Program-made: the position numbers and the translations under genes
The notes under the pieces: generated by a model
Database searches by the model: none
Seen by the model: only the letters and a program-made list of their open reading frames with translations
Told to the model about the DNA's origin: nothing
Shown: in pieces, positions 1-8,428 of the stretch
Position numbering within the stretch: position 1 is the stretch's first letter
Layout of the letters: each line of letters starts with the position of its first letter
Assembly (NCBI RefSeq): GCF_017939705.1
Contig: NZ_JAGKSQ010000007.1
Coordinates: 124,001-188,000 of the forward strand
DNA length: 64,000 nucleotides
Source: Halalkalibacter suaedae
Lineage (GTDB): Bacteria; Bacillota; Bacilli; Bacillales; Bacillaceae_D
Direction of reading: 5' to 3'

Positions 1-183
1 ATTAAAAATCAGCGTCAGGTAGCTCTATCTAAACATATAGAAAGATGGTTAGGTGAGCGGGAGATGGTCAATGAGGAGTATCCACTTGGTGTTGATATGA
101 TTTTTGTTAATTCCGTTGGCGAGCTTCTTGCTCTCCCTCGAACGACAAAAGTAGAGAGGGTGGATGAACAGTGGGTTATGTAG
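1..183 (+). CDS. phnH: PhnH, C-P lyase subunit (3' end only)
   Basis: The open frame runs in from the left edge and stops at a TAG at 181-183, giving 60 residues. The segment PLGVDMIFV...LLALPRTT is the typical C-terminus of PhnH, a subunit of the PhnGHIJ carbon-phosphorus lyase core that makes ribose 1-methylphosphonate 5-triphosphate from ATP and alkylphosphonate. The next gene, phnI, starts inside it with a 13-bp overlap, which supports translational coupling. The N-terminal two thirds, and presumably phnG, lie outside the window. Confidence 0.85.
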   Translation: MKNQRQVALSKHIERWLGEREMVNEEYPLGVDMIFVNSVGELLALPRTTKVERVDEQWVM

Positions 184-1298
184 CTGTAACAGGTGGCCAG
201 ACAGCGATAGAGCATGCTGAGAAGCTTGTGAAGGCCTATCGTCTTAAAGGCTCAGAACAATCGTTGGATGTAGATGATATTAGGCAGCAAATGCGATTAC
301 TTATTGATAAGGTGATGGGAGAAGGTGGACTGTATTCTCCTGATTATGCAGCCATTGCTCTGAAGCAATCAGAGGGAGATCCTGCTGAGGCAGCATTTCT
401 ACTAAGAGCCTATCGGTCAACATTGCCGAGAAACCATTATTCCTTAACGGTTGAGCCTAGTGAAATGAGAGTGATACGACGTATTTCATCCTCTTTCAAA
501 GACATTCCAGGCGGGCAGGTTCTTGGGCCAACATATGATTACACGCATCGTCTATTAAACTTTGATATGCGTAATCAGAAAGAGTCATTTACAGATTTTC
601 TAAAAGAGTTAGATCTTGAAGGAATGGACGAGACTGGTCCACAAACCTTTCAGAAGGTAACAGACTTGTTGAGAGAGCAGAATTTACTTGGAAACACACA
701 AGCCTCAGAGACAGAGCCATTTGATATCACAAGGGAGAAGCTAACGTTTCCAACAACTAGATCAGCCAGGCTCCAAATGCTCACTAGGGGTGAAACCGGG
801 ACTATGACTGCTCTAGCCTATAGCAGCATGCGAGGGTATGGTGTTGTTCATCCAACAATCGGAGAATTACGAGTTGGCTATACCGAAGTTTATCTTCCTT
901 ACCCATTTAGTGATCAAGCTGACGATGATTCTATCTATATTGGTGAAATGCTGTTGACTGAGGTCGAAACGATTAACTCCTTTACACAGAATAAGCAAGG
1001 AGAGGTTGAGTTTGAGCTTGGTTATGGTCTGACATTTGGCCAAAACGAAGCTAAGGCGATTGCTATGGCCATCTTAGAAAGAAGTTTAGAGACGGAAGGT
1101 AGCACACCAACACAGGACGAGGAGTTCGTGCTACTACACATCGATAGTGTTGAAGCAAATGGATTTGTCTCACACCTGAAGCTTCCTCATTATATTACCT
1201 TTCAGTCAATGCTTGATCGAATCCGTCAAACGAAGCAATCTGATAAAAAGCCGAGTCCGAGCACAGCAGCGAATCCAGTTCGTTTTAGTCATTCATAA
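171..1298 (+). CDS. phnI: PhnI, C-P lyase core subunit
   Basis: 375 residues from a GTG start. GAGAGGG about 10 bases upstream fits the ribosome-binding site, and the N-terminus GYVAVTGGQTAIEHA matches the family start. PhnI is the nucleosidase-like subunit that displaces adenine from ATP with phosphonate inside the PhnGHIJ complex. Length is normal for the family. It overlaps phnH by 13 bp and is followed after 24 bp by phnJ. Identification is from family resemblance and operon order. Confidence 0.9.
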   Translation: MGYVAVTGGQTAIEHAEKLVKAYRLKGSEQSLDVDDIRQQMRLLIDKVMGEGGLYSPDYAAIALKQSEGDPAEAAFLLRAYRSTLPRNHYSLTVEPSEMRVIRRISSSFKDIPGGQVLGPTYDYTHRLLNFDMRNQKESFTDFLKELDLEGMDETGPQTFQKVTDLLREQNLLGNTQASETEPFDITREKLTFPTTRSARLQMLTRGETGTMTALAYSSMRGYGVVHPTIGELRVGYTEVYLPYPFSDQADDDSIYIGEMLLTEVETINSFTQNKQGEVEFELGYGLTFGQNEAKAIAMAILERSLETEGSTPTQDEEFVLLHIDSVEANGFVSHLKLPHYITFQSMLDRIRQTKQSDKKPSPSTAANPVRFSHS

Positions 1299-1322
1299 TC
1301 TAATAGAAAGGAATGAGTTCAC

Positions 1323-2192
1323 TTGCCGCAATCAAATTATAATTATGCCTTTTTAGATGAAGGTTCAAAAAAGGAAATACGTCGTAGTGCCTTAAAGGCT
1401 GTTGCGATTCCAGGTTATCAGGTTCCGTTTGCTTCAAGGGAGCTCCCGATTGGCAGAGGCTGGGGCACAGGCGGATTACAATTGACGCTATCTCTTATTG
1501 GGAAACAGGATACGTTAAAGGTCATCGATCAAGGTCATGATGATAGTGTTAATGCCGTCAGTATTAAGAAATTAGTTGAGAGTTGTTCAGAGGTTGAGAC
1601 AACAACTAACTCAGAAGAAGCAACGATTATTCAAACTAGGCATCGTATTCCAGAAATTCCTCTACGTGAGGATCAGATTCTAGTACTACAAGTACCGATG
1701 CCAGAACCTCTTAGAAGAGTAGAGGCGAAAGAAAAGGAAACAAAACGTCTGCATGCGGAGATGGATTATAGTACGATGTGGCTCAGGCTTTATGAGGATA
1801 TCGTTCGATGGGGGAAAATTACGATTGGTGCTGATTATCCAAGTATGGCCAATCATCGTTATATCTTTAATCCAAGTCCAATTCCTCGCTACGACCTATT
1901 GAAGCTTCATCAGTCAGATGGTTTATATCTATTTGGGGCAGGAAGAGAAAAGAAAATTTATGCCATTCCTCCACACACTGATGTTATTCCTTTGCAATTT
2001 GAGGATTATCCTTTTGAAGTGGAGAGCTTCTCAGGACTTTCATGCCATCTATGCGGTAGTCAAGAATCTTATTTGGATGAAGTGTACGAATCAGGAACGA
2101 AGAAGCATCAGTGTTCTGATACGGGCTATTGCCAAGCGAGGCAAAAGGAAAGGAGTACTGACGATGAACAAACCGTTGCTGCAAGTAACTAA
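1323..2192 (+). CDS. phnJ: PhnJ, radical-SAM C-P lyase
   Basis: 289 residues with a TTG start; AAAGG lies about 11 bases upstream and the ATG at 1313 is in another frame. PhnJ cleaves the C-P bond of ribose 1-methylphosphonate 5-phosphate, giving the alkane and the 1,2-cyclic phosphate. The N-terminal block YNYAFLDEGSKKEIRR and the later GRGWGTGGLQ are characteristic. Four conserved cysteines are at about 241, 244, 264 and 270 (C-x2-C-x19-C-x5-C). The E. coli spacing I recall is x2-x21-x5, so the central loop is two residues shorter here. The last 29 bp overlap phnK. Confidence 0.93.
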   Translation: MPQSNYNYAFLDEGSKKEIRRSALKAVAIPGYQVPFASRELPIGRGWGTGGLQLTLSLIGKQDTLKVIDQGHDDSVNAVSIKKLVESCSEVETTTNSEEATIIQTRHRIPEIPLREDQILVLQVPMPEPLRRVEAKEKETKRLHAEMDYSTMWLRLYEDIVRWGKITIGADYPSMANHRYIFNPSPIPRYDLLKLHQSDGLYLFGAGREKKIYAIPPHTDVIPLQFEDYPFEVESFSGLSCHLCGSQESYLDEVYESGTKKHQCSDTGYCQARQKERSTDDEQTVAASN

Positions 2193-3006
2193 TGTGAACA
2201 AACGCTATGGAGCTGGTTGTTCACATTGTGAAGATTCTAAATCTATCAGCGTTGAGGATAATCGTTGTACTGTTTGTGGAAGTATTTGGGCATGTCTTGA
2301 TGTTTCTCTTGACCTTCATAAGGGAGAGATACTTGGAATTGTTGGTGAAAGTGGGTCTGGAAAAAGCTCACTAGTGAAAAGTCTCTATTTTGATGATGAG
2401 ATTACGAGCGGTATCGCGACAATTTCTACTTATAAACAAGGGGAAGAAAATATCTTTACTGAATCAGCTCAACAGAAGCGCTACATTCGGAATCACTTAA
2501 TGGGCATGGTCTACCAGAATCCTTGGCTTGGCTTAAAGATGTCCTTTTCAAGTGGAGGGAATATTGCTGAGAAGCTAATTGCCTCAGGGACTTACCATGT
2601 TGGAGCGATTCGCGAGCGTGCAACAGAACTTTTAGATCATATGGAAATTCCACTACCACGGATGGATGAACTTCCACGAACCTTTAGTGGTGGGATGCAG
2701 CAAAGGGTTCAGATCTCAAAGGCACTTGCAAACAACCCTCCGATTCTGCTCTTAGATGAGGTGACGACAGGGCTTGATTTATCAGTCCAGGCAAAGGTCC
2801 TTGATCTAATTCGAAAAATACAACGAGAATTACATATTGCGATGATTGTTGTTTCACATGATCTTGGCGTAATCCGAATGCTTGCTGATCGAACGCTTGT
2901 AATGAGGCATGGACGAGTGGTGGAGCAAGGCTTAACAGATCAGATTCTAGAAGATCCACAGCATCCATACACACAGCAGTTAGTTCATTCGCTCTTGCAC
3001 GTCTAA
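2164..3006 (+). CDS. phnK: PhnK, C-P lyase-associated ABC ATPase
   Basis: 280 residues from the ATG at 2164, preceded by AAAGGAAAGGAG. The same frame is open further upstream to about 1918, but that part lies entirely inside phnJ. Walker A GESGSGKSS, Q-loop region, signature FSGGMQQR, Walker B ILLLDE and switch His in VVSHD are all present. PhnK binds the PhnGHIJ core. Between the first strand and Walker A there is an insertion with C19-x2-C22-x12-C35-x2-C38, which looks like a small zinc-binding knuckle absent from E. coli PhnK. It overlaps phnJ by 29 bp; phnM follows after 20 bp. Confidence 0.9.
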   Translation: MNKPLLQVTNVNKRYGAGCSHCEDSKSISVEDNRCTVCGSIWACLDVSLDLHKGEILGIVGESGSGKSSLVKSLYFDDEITSGIATISTYKQGEENIFTESAQQKRYIRNHLMGMVYQNPWLGLKMSFSSGGNIAEKLIASGTYHVGAIRERATELLDHMEIPLPRMDELPRTFSGGMQQRVQISKALANNPPILLLDEVTTGLDLSVQAKVLDLIRKIQRELHIAMIVVSHDLGVIRMLADRTLVMRHGRVVEQGLTDQILEDPQHPYTQQLVHSLLHV

Positions 3007-3026
3007 AAAATAATAGAGGTGATCAA

Positions 3027-4208
3027 ATGAGTCAGCTTACTTATATTTATAATGCGAATATCGTTACCCCGTCAAAGGTGATTGAGAATGGATCGATTGT
3101 GATAGATGGTGAGACGATTATCGCGATTGAGGAGCATTCAAATCATGAAATAGAAGGAATTAATGCAAATGGGAGCTGGGTCTTGCCAGGTCTAGTCGAC
3201 TCTCATAGTGATGCAATTGAAATGGAGATGGAACCAAGGCCGAGCAGTGCATTTCCAATTGAAGTTTCTTTTTACGAATTGGAGAAAAAGTTAGTCGGTG
3301 AAGGGATTACAACAATCTATCATTCAATGAGTCTCTATGAAGAGAATGCACAAAAATGGATAAGACGGAATGATACAGTACTAAATGCGATCAAAGATAT
3401 TAAAAGACTAGCACAAGGACAGCATCTTATTCGTCATAAAACCCACTTACGTTATGAGATCACCAATGTAAGTGCAGTGAAAGCTGTTCAAGAATTAATT
3501 GAACAGAAACTAATTGATCAGCTTTCCTTCATGGATCATACGCCAGGCCAGGGCCAATTCAGGGATATGGAGGTTCATAAGAAGCTCTTAATTGAACATC
3601 GACGTTATACAGAGGAGCAGGCAAACGAATTGATTAATGAGAGCAAGCAGCTAGCGAAGATCGAGCCCGCTGTTCTCCAGCAACTAGCAGCTCTTGCGAC
3701 TCAATACGGAATTGCCCTCGCTTCCCATGATGATGACACGGTAGAGAAGTTAGTATTAGTGAAAAGCTGGAATGCCTCGATTAGTGAATTTCCAATTGAA
3801 CTCGAGGTAGCAAGAAAGGCGAAAGAGTTAGGACTCTATGTAGTGATGGGTGCTCCAAATGTCTTACTCGGGAAATCTCACAGCAATAATCTATCTGCAA
3901 TGGAGGCAATTGAAGCTGGACTTGTTGATATTTTATGCTCGGACTACTACCCTTCTTCATTGCTGCATACAGTCTTTAAGCTGTATCACCTTGGAATGCC
4001 AATCAATCAAGCTGTAAATATGGTTTCATTGAACCCGGCAAGAGCACTGAATATAGATTATGAGGTTGGCTCGATTGAAGTTGGCAAGAAGGCAGATTTG
4101 CTAGTAATCAGTGAAATGGATCAGCGTCCAGTGTTGGAAAAGGTCCTCCTAAATGGACAAATTGTTTGTGAAATGAAATACCACACTCCTCTATTGGTTA
4201 ACCAGTAG
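3027..4208 (+). CDS. phnM: PhnM, ribose 1-methylphosphonate 5-triphosphate diphosphatase
   Basis: 393 residues with an amidohydrolase-type layout. The N-terminal beta domain leads into [15 protein letters not shown], where the usual HxH is HSD as in other PhnM proteins. Later metal-site segments are MDHTPGQGQ and ASHDDDT, and LCSDYYPSS marks the C-terminal part of the barrel. PhnM removes pyrophosphate from the phosphonate-ribose triphosphate to give the PhnJ substrate. The ATG is preceded by AGAGGTGATC. In the operon between phnK and the hexapeptide transferase. Confidence 0.9.
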   Translation: MSQLTYIYNANIVTPSKVIENGSIVIDGETIIAIEEHSNHEIEGINANGSWVLPGLVDSHSDAIEMEMEPRPSSAFPIEVSFYELEKKLVGEGITTIYHSMSLYEENAQKWIRRNDTVLNAIKDIKRLAQGQHLIRHKTHLRYEITNVSAVKAVQELIEQKLIDQLSFMDHTPGQGQFRDMEVHKKLLIEHRRYTEEQANELINESKQLAKIEPAVLQQLAALATQYGIALASHDDDTVEKLVLVKSWNASISEFPIELEVARKAKELGLYVVMGAPNVLLGKSHSNNLSAMEAIEAGLVDILCSDYYPSSLLHTVFKLYHLGMPINQAVNMVSLNPARALNIDYEVGSIEVGKKADLLVISEMDQRPVLEKVLLNGQIVCEMKYHTPLLVNQ

Positions 4209-4222
4209 AAAGGAGCTACGCT

Positions 4223-4846
4223 ATGAGCCGAAAGATGTTAAGTGAAGAGCCGACGATTCATCCAACTAGTACGGTCAAGGAAAGCGAGCTAGGCAAATGG
4301 ACAGAATTAGGACCGAATACACATATAGAAGAATCATCATTTGGCGATTATAGCTATACAGCAGGTGATGCCCAAATTATCTATGCGACGATCGGGAAAT
4401 TCTGCTCAATTGCCTCGCATGTCAGAATTAATCCAGGCAACCATCCGATGTGGCGAGTGACCCAACACCATTTAACCTATCGCAGGGAGCAATATGGTTT
4501 TGCGGAATGTAATGATCATGAGTTCTTTCAATGGAGAAAAGAAAACTCGGTTACAATTGGCCATGATGTCTGGATTGGTCATGGAGCAATAATCATGCCT
4601 GGAGTTGAAATTGGCACAGGTGCAGTGATTGGAGCTGGGGCCGTTGTGACGAAGGACATTCCCCCATATACGATTGCCGTCGGTGTGCCGGCAAAACCGA
4701 TCAAAGAAAGATTTCCGGTGGATATTGCCAATGAATTAATAAACATCAAATGGTGGAACTGGGATCGTGAAAAAATAGAGCAGTACTTTGAGCAATTAAA
4801 TGATGTTGAAAGCTTTCTCAAAAAAGTGAAGGAGGCTAGCCAATGA
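4223..4846 (+). CDS. phosphonate-operon hexapeptide-repeat acyltransferase
   Basis: 207 residues. Left-handed beta-helix hexads run through much of the protein ([43 protein letters not shown]), followed by the PAKPIKERF tail typical of xenobiotic or chloramphenicol acetyltransferase-like proteins. A family of such transferases occurs in C-P lyase operons; its acceptor is not established to my knowledge. It starts after AAAGGAGC and overlaps phnL by 4 bp (ATGA), so it is a translationally coupled operon member. Confidence 0.85.
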   Translation: MSRKMLSEEPTIHPTSTVKESELGKWTELGPNTHIEESSFGDYSYTAGDAQIIYATIGKFCSIASHVRINPGNHPMWRVTQHHLTYRREQYGFAECNDHEFFQWRKENSVTIGHDVWIGHGAIIMPGVEIGTGAVIGAGAVVTKDIPPYTIAVGVPAKPIKERFPVDIANELINIKWWNWDREKIEQYFEQLNDVESFLKKVKEASQ

Positions 4847-5556
4847 AAGAGCTAATCATGGTCGACAATTTGGAAAAAACGTTTACCCTGCACCATAGTC
4901 AAGGAAAACAGATTACTGGCTGTAAGGACATTAGCTTCTCGATTAATCATGGTGAGTTTATGGGGATTACAGGAAAAAGTGGTGCTGGCAAATCAACCAT
5001 TTTGAAAAGCTTGTATCGTACATACAAACCTACCTCAGGGAGGATGGTGTACAATTCCACTCAGTTCGGGCCGATTGATCTCGTATCTGCTTCAGACAGA
5101 GAGATCCTGAGTATCCGGAAAAATGAAATTGGCTACGTTTCGCAGTTTTTGAATGTAATGCCACGAGTAACCGCTATTGATGTTGTGTTAGAAGCAATTA
5201 TTGAAATGGGAAGCGATGGAGTAAAGGCTCGGGAGCAAGCGAAAGACATGCTTGCCCATTTTAAACTTCCTGAGACATTATGGGATTCCTTTCCTAGGAC
5301 ATTTAGTGGTGGAGAAAAGCTACGTCTAAATTTGGCTCAGGCTATGGTAAAAAGACCGAAGCTTCTCCTACTCGATGAGCCAACTGCATCTCTTGATCAA
5401 AAATCAAAGGAAGCAGTTAAGGATATGATGATTGAATTGAAGCAAGGAGGTACTAGTATGATTGGTATCTTTCATGATTTAGAGTTTATGGAGACCGTTG
5501 TCGATGTGGAATATCATCTAGCAGATGGTCAATTTAAAAAGGTTGAAAAAGTATGA
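4843..5556 (+). CDS. phnL: PhnL, C-P lyase-associated ABC ATPase
   Basis: 237 residues. Walker [10 protein letters not shown], signature FSGGEKLR, Walker [13 protein letters not shown] and switch histidine IFHDLEF. The [11 protein letters not shown] segment is typical of PhnL. It is the second ATPase of the C-P lyase assembly and has no transporter permease partner in this operon. Unlike PhnK here it has no cysteine insertion. ATGA overlap with the preceding gene and a 4-bp overlap with the following acetyltransferase. Confidence 0.9.
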   Translation: MKELIMVDNLEKTFTLHHSQGKQITGCKDISFSINHGEFMGITGKSGAGKSTILKSLYRTYKPTSGRMVYNSTQFGPIDLVSASDREILSIRKNEIGYVSQFLNVMPRVTAIDVVLEAIIEMGSDGVKAREQAKDMLAHFKLPETLWDSFPRTFSGGEKLRLNLAQAMVKRPKLLLLDEPTASLDQKSKEAVKDMMIELKQGGTSMIGIFHDLEFMETVVDVEYHLADGQFKKVEKV

Positions 5557-5999
5557 TCAATATCATGGAGCTAGAAAAGAGTGATTTATCTTTGTATCTA
5601 GTTTTGTTAAAGGAGCTAGATGAGGAAAATAATCTTACCCTCCATGATAGCGAGGAGTTACTAAAAAAGACGAGGCAGTACCCTTTTTATAAAGTGTATA
5701 AAATGGTTCTTGATGAGATAATGGTCGGGACATTTTCGCTCCTAATCTGCGATAGCTTTAGTCATGGTGGGAAACGCTTTGCAATTGTTGAGAATGTCGT
5801 TGTTCATCCTAATTTCCATCGTCGTGGAATCGGGAAGGAAATGATGAGAAAAGCGATAGAGATTGCAGGCTTGAATAATTGCTATAAGCTGATGCTATCA
5901 AGTAATGAAAAGCGTAAAGAGGCACATGCGTTTTACGAGGCACTTGGCTTTCAAAAGCATGGAGTAAGCTACCAAACGGAGGTGATCCAAAATGATTGA
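5553..5999 (+). CDS. phnO: GNAT acetyltransferase, PhnO-like
   Basis: 148 residues, GNAT fold. The acetyl-CoA loop is HRRGIGKEMM and the C-terminal part SNEKRKEAHAFYEALGF resembles the NVKRHDAHRFY segment of E. coli PhnO, which acetylates aminoalkylphosphonates. Size (PhnO about 144 residues) and location inside the operon, with overlaps on both sides, support PhnO. Sequence similarity outside the core looks modest, so an acetylase of another phosphonate intermediate is possible. Confidence 0.65.
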   Translation: MINIMELEKSDLSLYLVLLKELDEENNLTLHDSEELLKKTRQYPFYKVYKMVLDEIMVGTFSLLICDSFSHGGKRFAIVENVVVHPNFHRRGIGKEMMRKAIEIAGLNNCYKLMLSSNEKRKEAHAFYEALGFQKHGVSYQTEVIQND

Positions 6000-6849
6000 T
6001 CTTCATTGTCATACAGCTATTTCAGATAATTCTTTTACAATTGAGCAAGTCATTCAAATGGCAAAGCAAAACGGCATCAAACACTTAGCAATTACCGACC
6101 ATGATACGACGGTTGGACTCGAGCGAGCAATACAGATTGGAAAAGAATTAGCTGTGAACATTATCCCGGGTATTGAAATCTCAGCATATGACTACAAAAG
6201 AGGTCGTCGTGCTCATATTCTTGGCTTAAATATTATTCCAGGACATGAAGCAATTACGAAGCTTTGTCAGCCACTTATTGAAAGAAGACATCAAGCATCC
6301 TTTCAAATGGTTCAGAAGTTACGTGAGAACGGCTATACCCTAACTTGGGAAGAGGTTGAACACCTAGCGAGCGGGGGAACTGGTGTCTATAAGCAACATA
6401 TCATGCATGTCCTTTTGAACAAAGGCTATACGGATCGAATATATGGTGAACTGTATAAAAAATTATTCGCTAAAGGAACGAACATAGAAAATCAAGGCCT
6501 AGCTTATGTCTCCATTGATTACATCGATGTTTACGATGCCATTCGTGTGATTAAAGAAGCCGGGGGTGTTGCAGTGCTCGCTCACCCAGGTCAATTCAAT
6601 AATTTTGAAGCAGTAAGCGAGTGGACAAAGGAAGGTCTAGAAGGGATCGAGGTTAAGCATCCCCTCCACACAAAGATTGATGAAGAGAAGGCTCTAGCGT
6701 TGGCAGAACAGTATAACCTAGTTAAAACAGGGGGCTCTGATTTTCACGGCTTCTATAGCGACACCGGTTCTGACGTCGGATCTGTAACGATAGCTGAAGC
6801 TTGGTTAGAGGAATTAATGGTACGACAAGAAAAAACGCAAAGAATATAA
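5992..6849 (+). CDS. PHP-domain phosphoesterase, probable cyclic-phosphate processing enzyme of the C-P lyase pathway (PhnPP-like)
   Basis: 285 residues, start overlapping the preceding gene by 8 bp. PHP metal motifs: HCH at 5-7, DHD at 36-38, GIEIS, AHPGQF and GGSDFHG near the C-terminus. PHP enzymes hydrolyse phosphoesters with two or three metals. An enzyme of this superfamily, PhnPP, is known to convert 5-phosphoribosyl 1,2-cyclic phosphate (the PhnJ product) to ribose 5-phosphate and phosphate, bypassing PhnP and PhnN. Neither phnP nor phnN is visible here, and this is the last gene of the operon. The substrate assignment is inference from position. Confidence 0.75.
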   Translation: MIDLHCHTAISDNSFTIEQVIQMAKQNGIKHLAITDHDTTVGLERAIQIGKELAVNIIPGIEISAYDYKRGRRAHILGLNIIPGHEAITKLCQPLIERRHQASFQMVQKLRENGYTLTWEEVEHLASGGTGVYKQHIMHVLLNKGYTDRIYGELYKKLFAKGTNIENQGLAYVSIDYIDVYDAIRVIKEAGGVAVLAHPGQFNNFEAVSEWTKEGLEGIEVKHPLHTKIDEEKALALAEQYNLVKTGGSDFHGFYSDTGSDVGSVTIAEAWLEELMVRQEKTQRI

Positions 6850-6852
6850 GCA

Positions 6853-7258
6853 AAAAAAGAGACTGGGACATAACTAAAGTGTCTAACTGAAATACCGAAT
6901 AAAGCAGTCATGTAGCGGATGAAATATACGTAGACTCCTGCGGGATCAAAAGAGGCCAATGAAAAAGGTATGATTTTCACCTTTTTATATTGGCCTTTAA
7001 GCAATGAGCGGAACCGTTGCATTCTTTTAAGCTTGCTATGAGTGGGTTTTTCATAGCAAGCGTGCAACGTGTGGAGCCATTGCTGCTTCCTAGAATCTGC
7101 TCAAAGGGGCTTTTTCAGTGGCCTCATACAAAGCACGAGGAGGCTCACCGGCTTCCCGCGGAAAGCGAAGTATATTTCAGGAGCGGTGTCCCCACACTAT
7201 CTATCTTTGTTCGGGTTTTGAGTCGGTTCAGATACTTTTTCGCCGACCTCTTTCATAG
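6853..7258. repeat. R1 repeat copy a, with nested R7 and R6 modules
   Basis: This fills the 411-bp convergent gap after the phn operon. The left R1 half runs from GACTGGGACAT to GACTCCTGCGGGA (about 6860-6943). It is interrupted by an R7 hairpin (6950-6995, GGCCAATGAAAAAGG arm), an R6 hairpin (7001-7083) and a further R7-like half (7101-7125). The right half GAGGCTCACCGGCTTCCCGCGG resumes at about 7139 and ends near 7258. No coding signal is convincing. It is the most mosaic R1 copy. Confidence 0.8.
7001..7083. repeat. R6 hairpin repeat copy 1
   Basis: The ends are complementary: GCAATGAGCGG at the left and GAGCCATTGC at the right. The middle also pairs (CTTGCTATGA with TCATAGCAAG). A second copy with the same ends and ATTCTTTTAAGC-like middle is at 32047-32128, and a partial inverted relative of the inner stem is at about 9797-9835. 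Here it is embedded in R1 copy a. Confidence 0.7.
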
Positions 7259-7260
7259 TT

Positions 7261-7785
7261 TCATCGCTTTTCAAGTTGCTGTAACTGACTAACTAACGAT
7301 TTAAACAAATGCTCATCTCGTTGATCTAATGCCTCATTTATTCTTTCCTTCAACAAGGCAATGTCAATGATGGTATCAGCATCCTCTGAATCCCTCTTGA
7401 ATTGTTTGTAGCGTTTGAATGAATCCCTACGTGGTGTTTCAACGAGCTGTTGATAGCGATGGTTTAACTGTTTTCCGTAGAAATGTAGAATGAGATACAC
7501 CTTATCTGCCGGATTAGCCATTAGATCTCCCATCGCTTTTGAGATATCTTCTGTCTTCTGGTTATGATAGTAATACACAAATCCAACCTCATCGGAATTG
7601 ACACTAGAAATCACGATGGTTCGTTCCTTTACTTGAATCGTCTCAGTTAAAGAAAGGTTCTCTAGAATATGGTGCTTTTTTAATATGTGTTCTAGAAGCA
7701 TTCGTGCATCTTTATGTTTGAGTTGATGTTGATCAAGAAACCATCTTAAAAACTGACCCTTTTCTACGTTCGATACCCAGTTCAT
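7261..7785 (-). CDS. YpiB-like protein with C-terminal IDEAL domain
   Basis: 174 residues from the ATG at 7785, chosen because GGGTGGGG precedes it at good spacing; the in-frame ATG 12 codons upstream has no ribosome-binding site. The first half (QFLRWFLDQHQLKHKDARMLLEHIL) matches the UPF0302/YpiB family and the tail LKERINEALDQRDEHLFKSLVSQL is an IDEAL domain. B. subtilis YpiB is about the same size. Its biochemical role is not settled. Monocistronic; the stop codon lies next to the end of repeat R1a. Confidence 0.75.
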   Translation of the reverse strand: MNWVSNVEKGQFLRWFLDQHQLKHKDARMLLEHILKKHHILENLSLTETIQVKERTIVISSVNSDEVGFVYYYHNQKTEDISKAMGDLMANPADKVYLILHFYGKQLNHRYQQLVETPRRDSFKRYKQFKRDSEDADTIIDIALLKERINEALDQRDEHLFKSLVSQLQQLEKR

Positions 7786-7912
7786 AGAACCCCACCCTAT
7801 ATGATTCTTTTTATCTATCATAACATGCTAGCAACAGGGAGGGGGAATAAGACGATAACAAACTTCTCTCTTTTTGAATATTGTAAAAGGAGAAAAGAGA
7901 GGAGCGTCAACT

Positions 7913-8335
7913 ATGATCATACGAGTAGCGACAGAGGAAGATCTTACTTATATAAATAGCTTTGCAACCATTGTCCAAAATGAAGCAACAGGAGGCTATT
8001 TAAAAGGGATAGACGGTTCTAAATTAAATGGGCCTGGGATAAAGGAATATTGGGTATTAGAAGAAACAAATCAGGTGTGTGGTTGGATCCTCGTTGGTGA
8101 ATCGAGGGCCCCTTTTACAGGTGAAGCTACGGCCATGATCTTTGAACTATACGTTCTGCCTCAGTTTAGAGGAAATGGATACGCCACGTTTTTAATGAAT
8201 GCAGCAATAAATCATTTTAAAATAAGAGGCTACACTAAAGCCCATTTAAATGTATTTGCACAAAATCCTGCAAAGCGTATTTACGATAAATTAGGATTTT
8301 ATGATGTTGCAACTGTAATGGAAAAAATTTTATAA
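7913..8335 (+). CDS. GNAT family N-acetyltransferase
   Basis: 140 residues from the ATG at 7913, preceded by GAGAGGAG at about 10 bases. A TTG start 13 codons earlier is possible but has no good ribosome-binding site. The GNAT acetyl-CoA loop is QFRGNGYATFLMN, followed by NPAKRIYDKLGF. Substrate cannot be told. Stand-alone, 93 bp before the oxidoreductase. Confidence 0.75.
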   Translation: MIIRVATEEDLTYINSFATIVQNEATGGYLKGIDGSKLNGPGIKEYWVLEETNQVCGWILVGESRAPFTGEATAMIFELYVLPQFRGNGYATFLMNAAINHFKIRGYTKAHLNVFAQNPAKRIYDKLGFYDVATVMEKIL

Positions 8336-8428
8336 AAAAACGAAAAGGAGTGCTTGCAATCAAAGGACTCCTCCCTCATCATAAAATGTAATGATAGCGC
8401 TACCAAAAAAGGTTGGAGGGGAAACATA

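Noticed and set aside
1918-2163. N-terminal extension of PhnK
   Set aside because: This part of the frame lies wholly inside phnJ; the ATG at 2164 has a strong site and gives the normal family N-terminus.
7017-7292. 91-residue frame in the convergent gap after the phn operon
   Set aside because: It lies across the R6 and R1 repeats, has no ribosome-binding site and overlaps the end of the YpiB-like gene.
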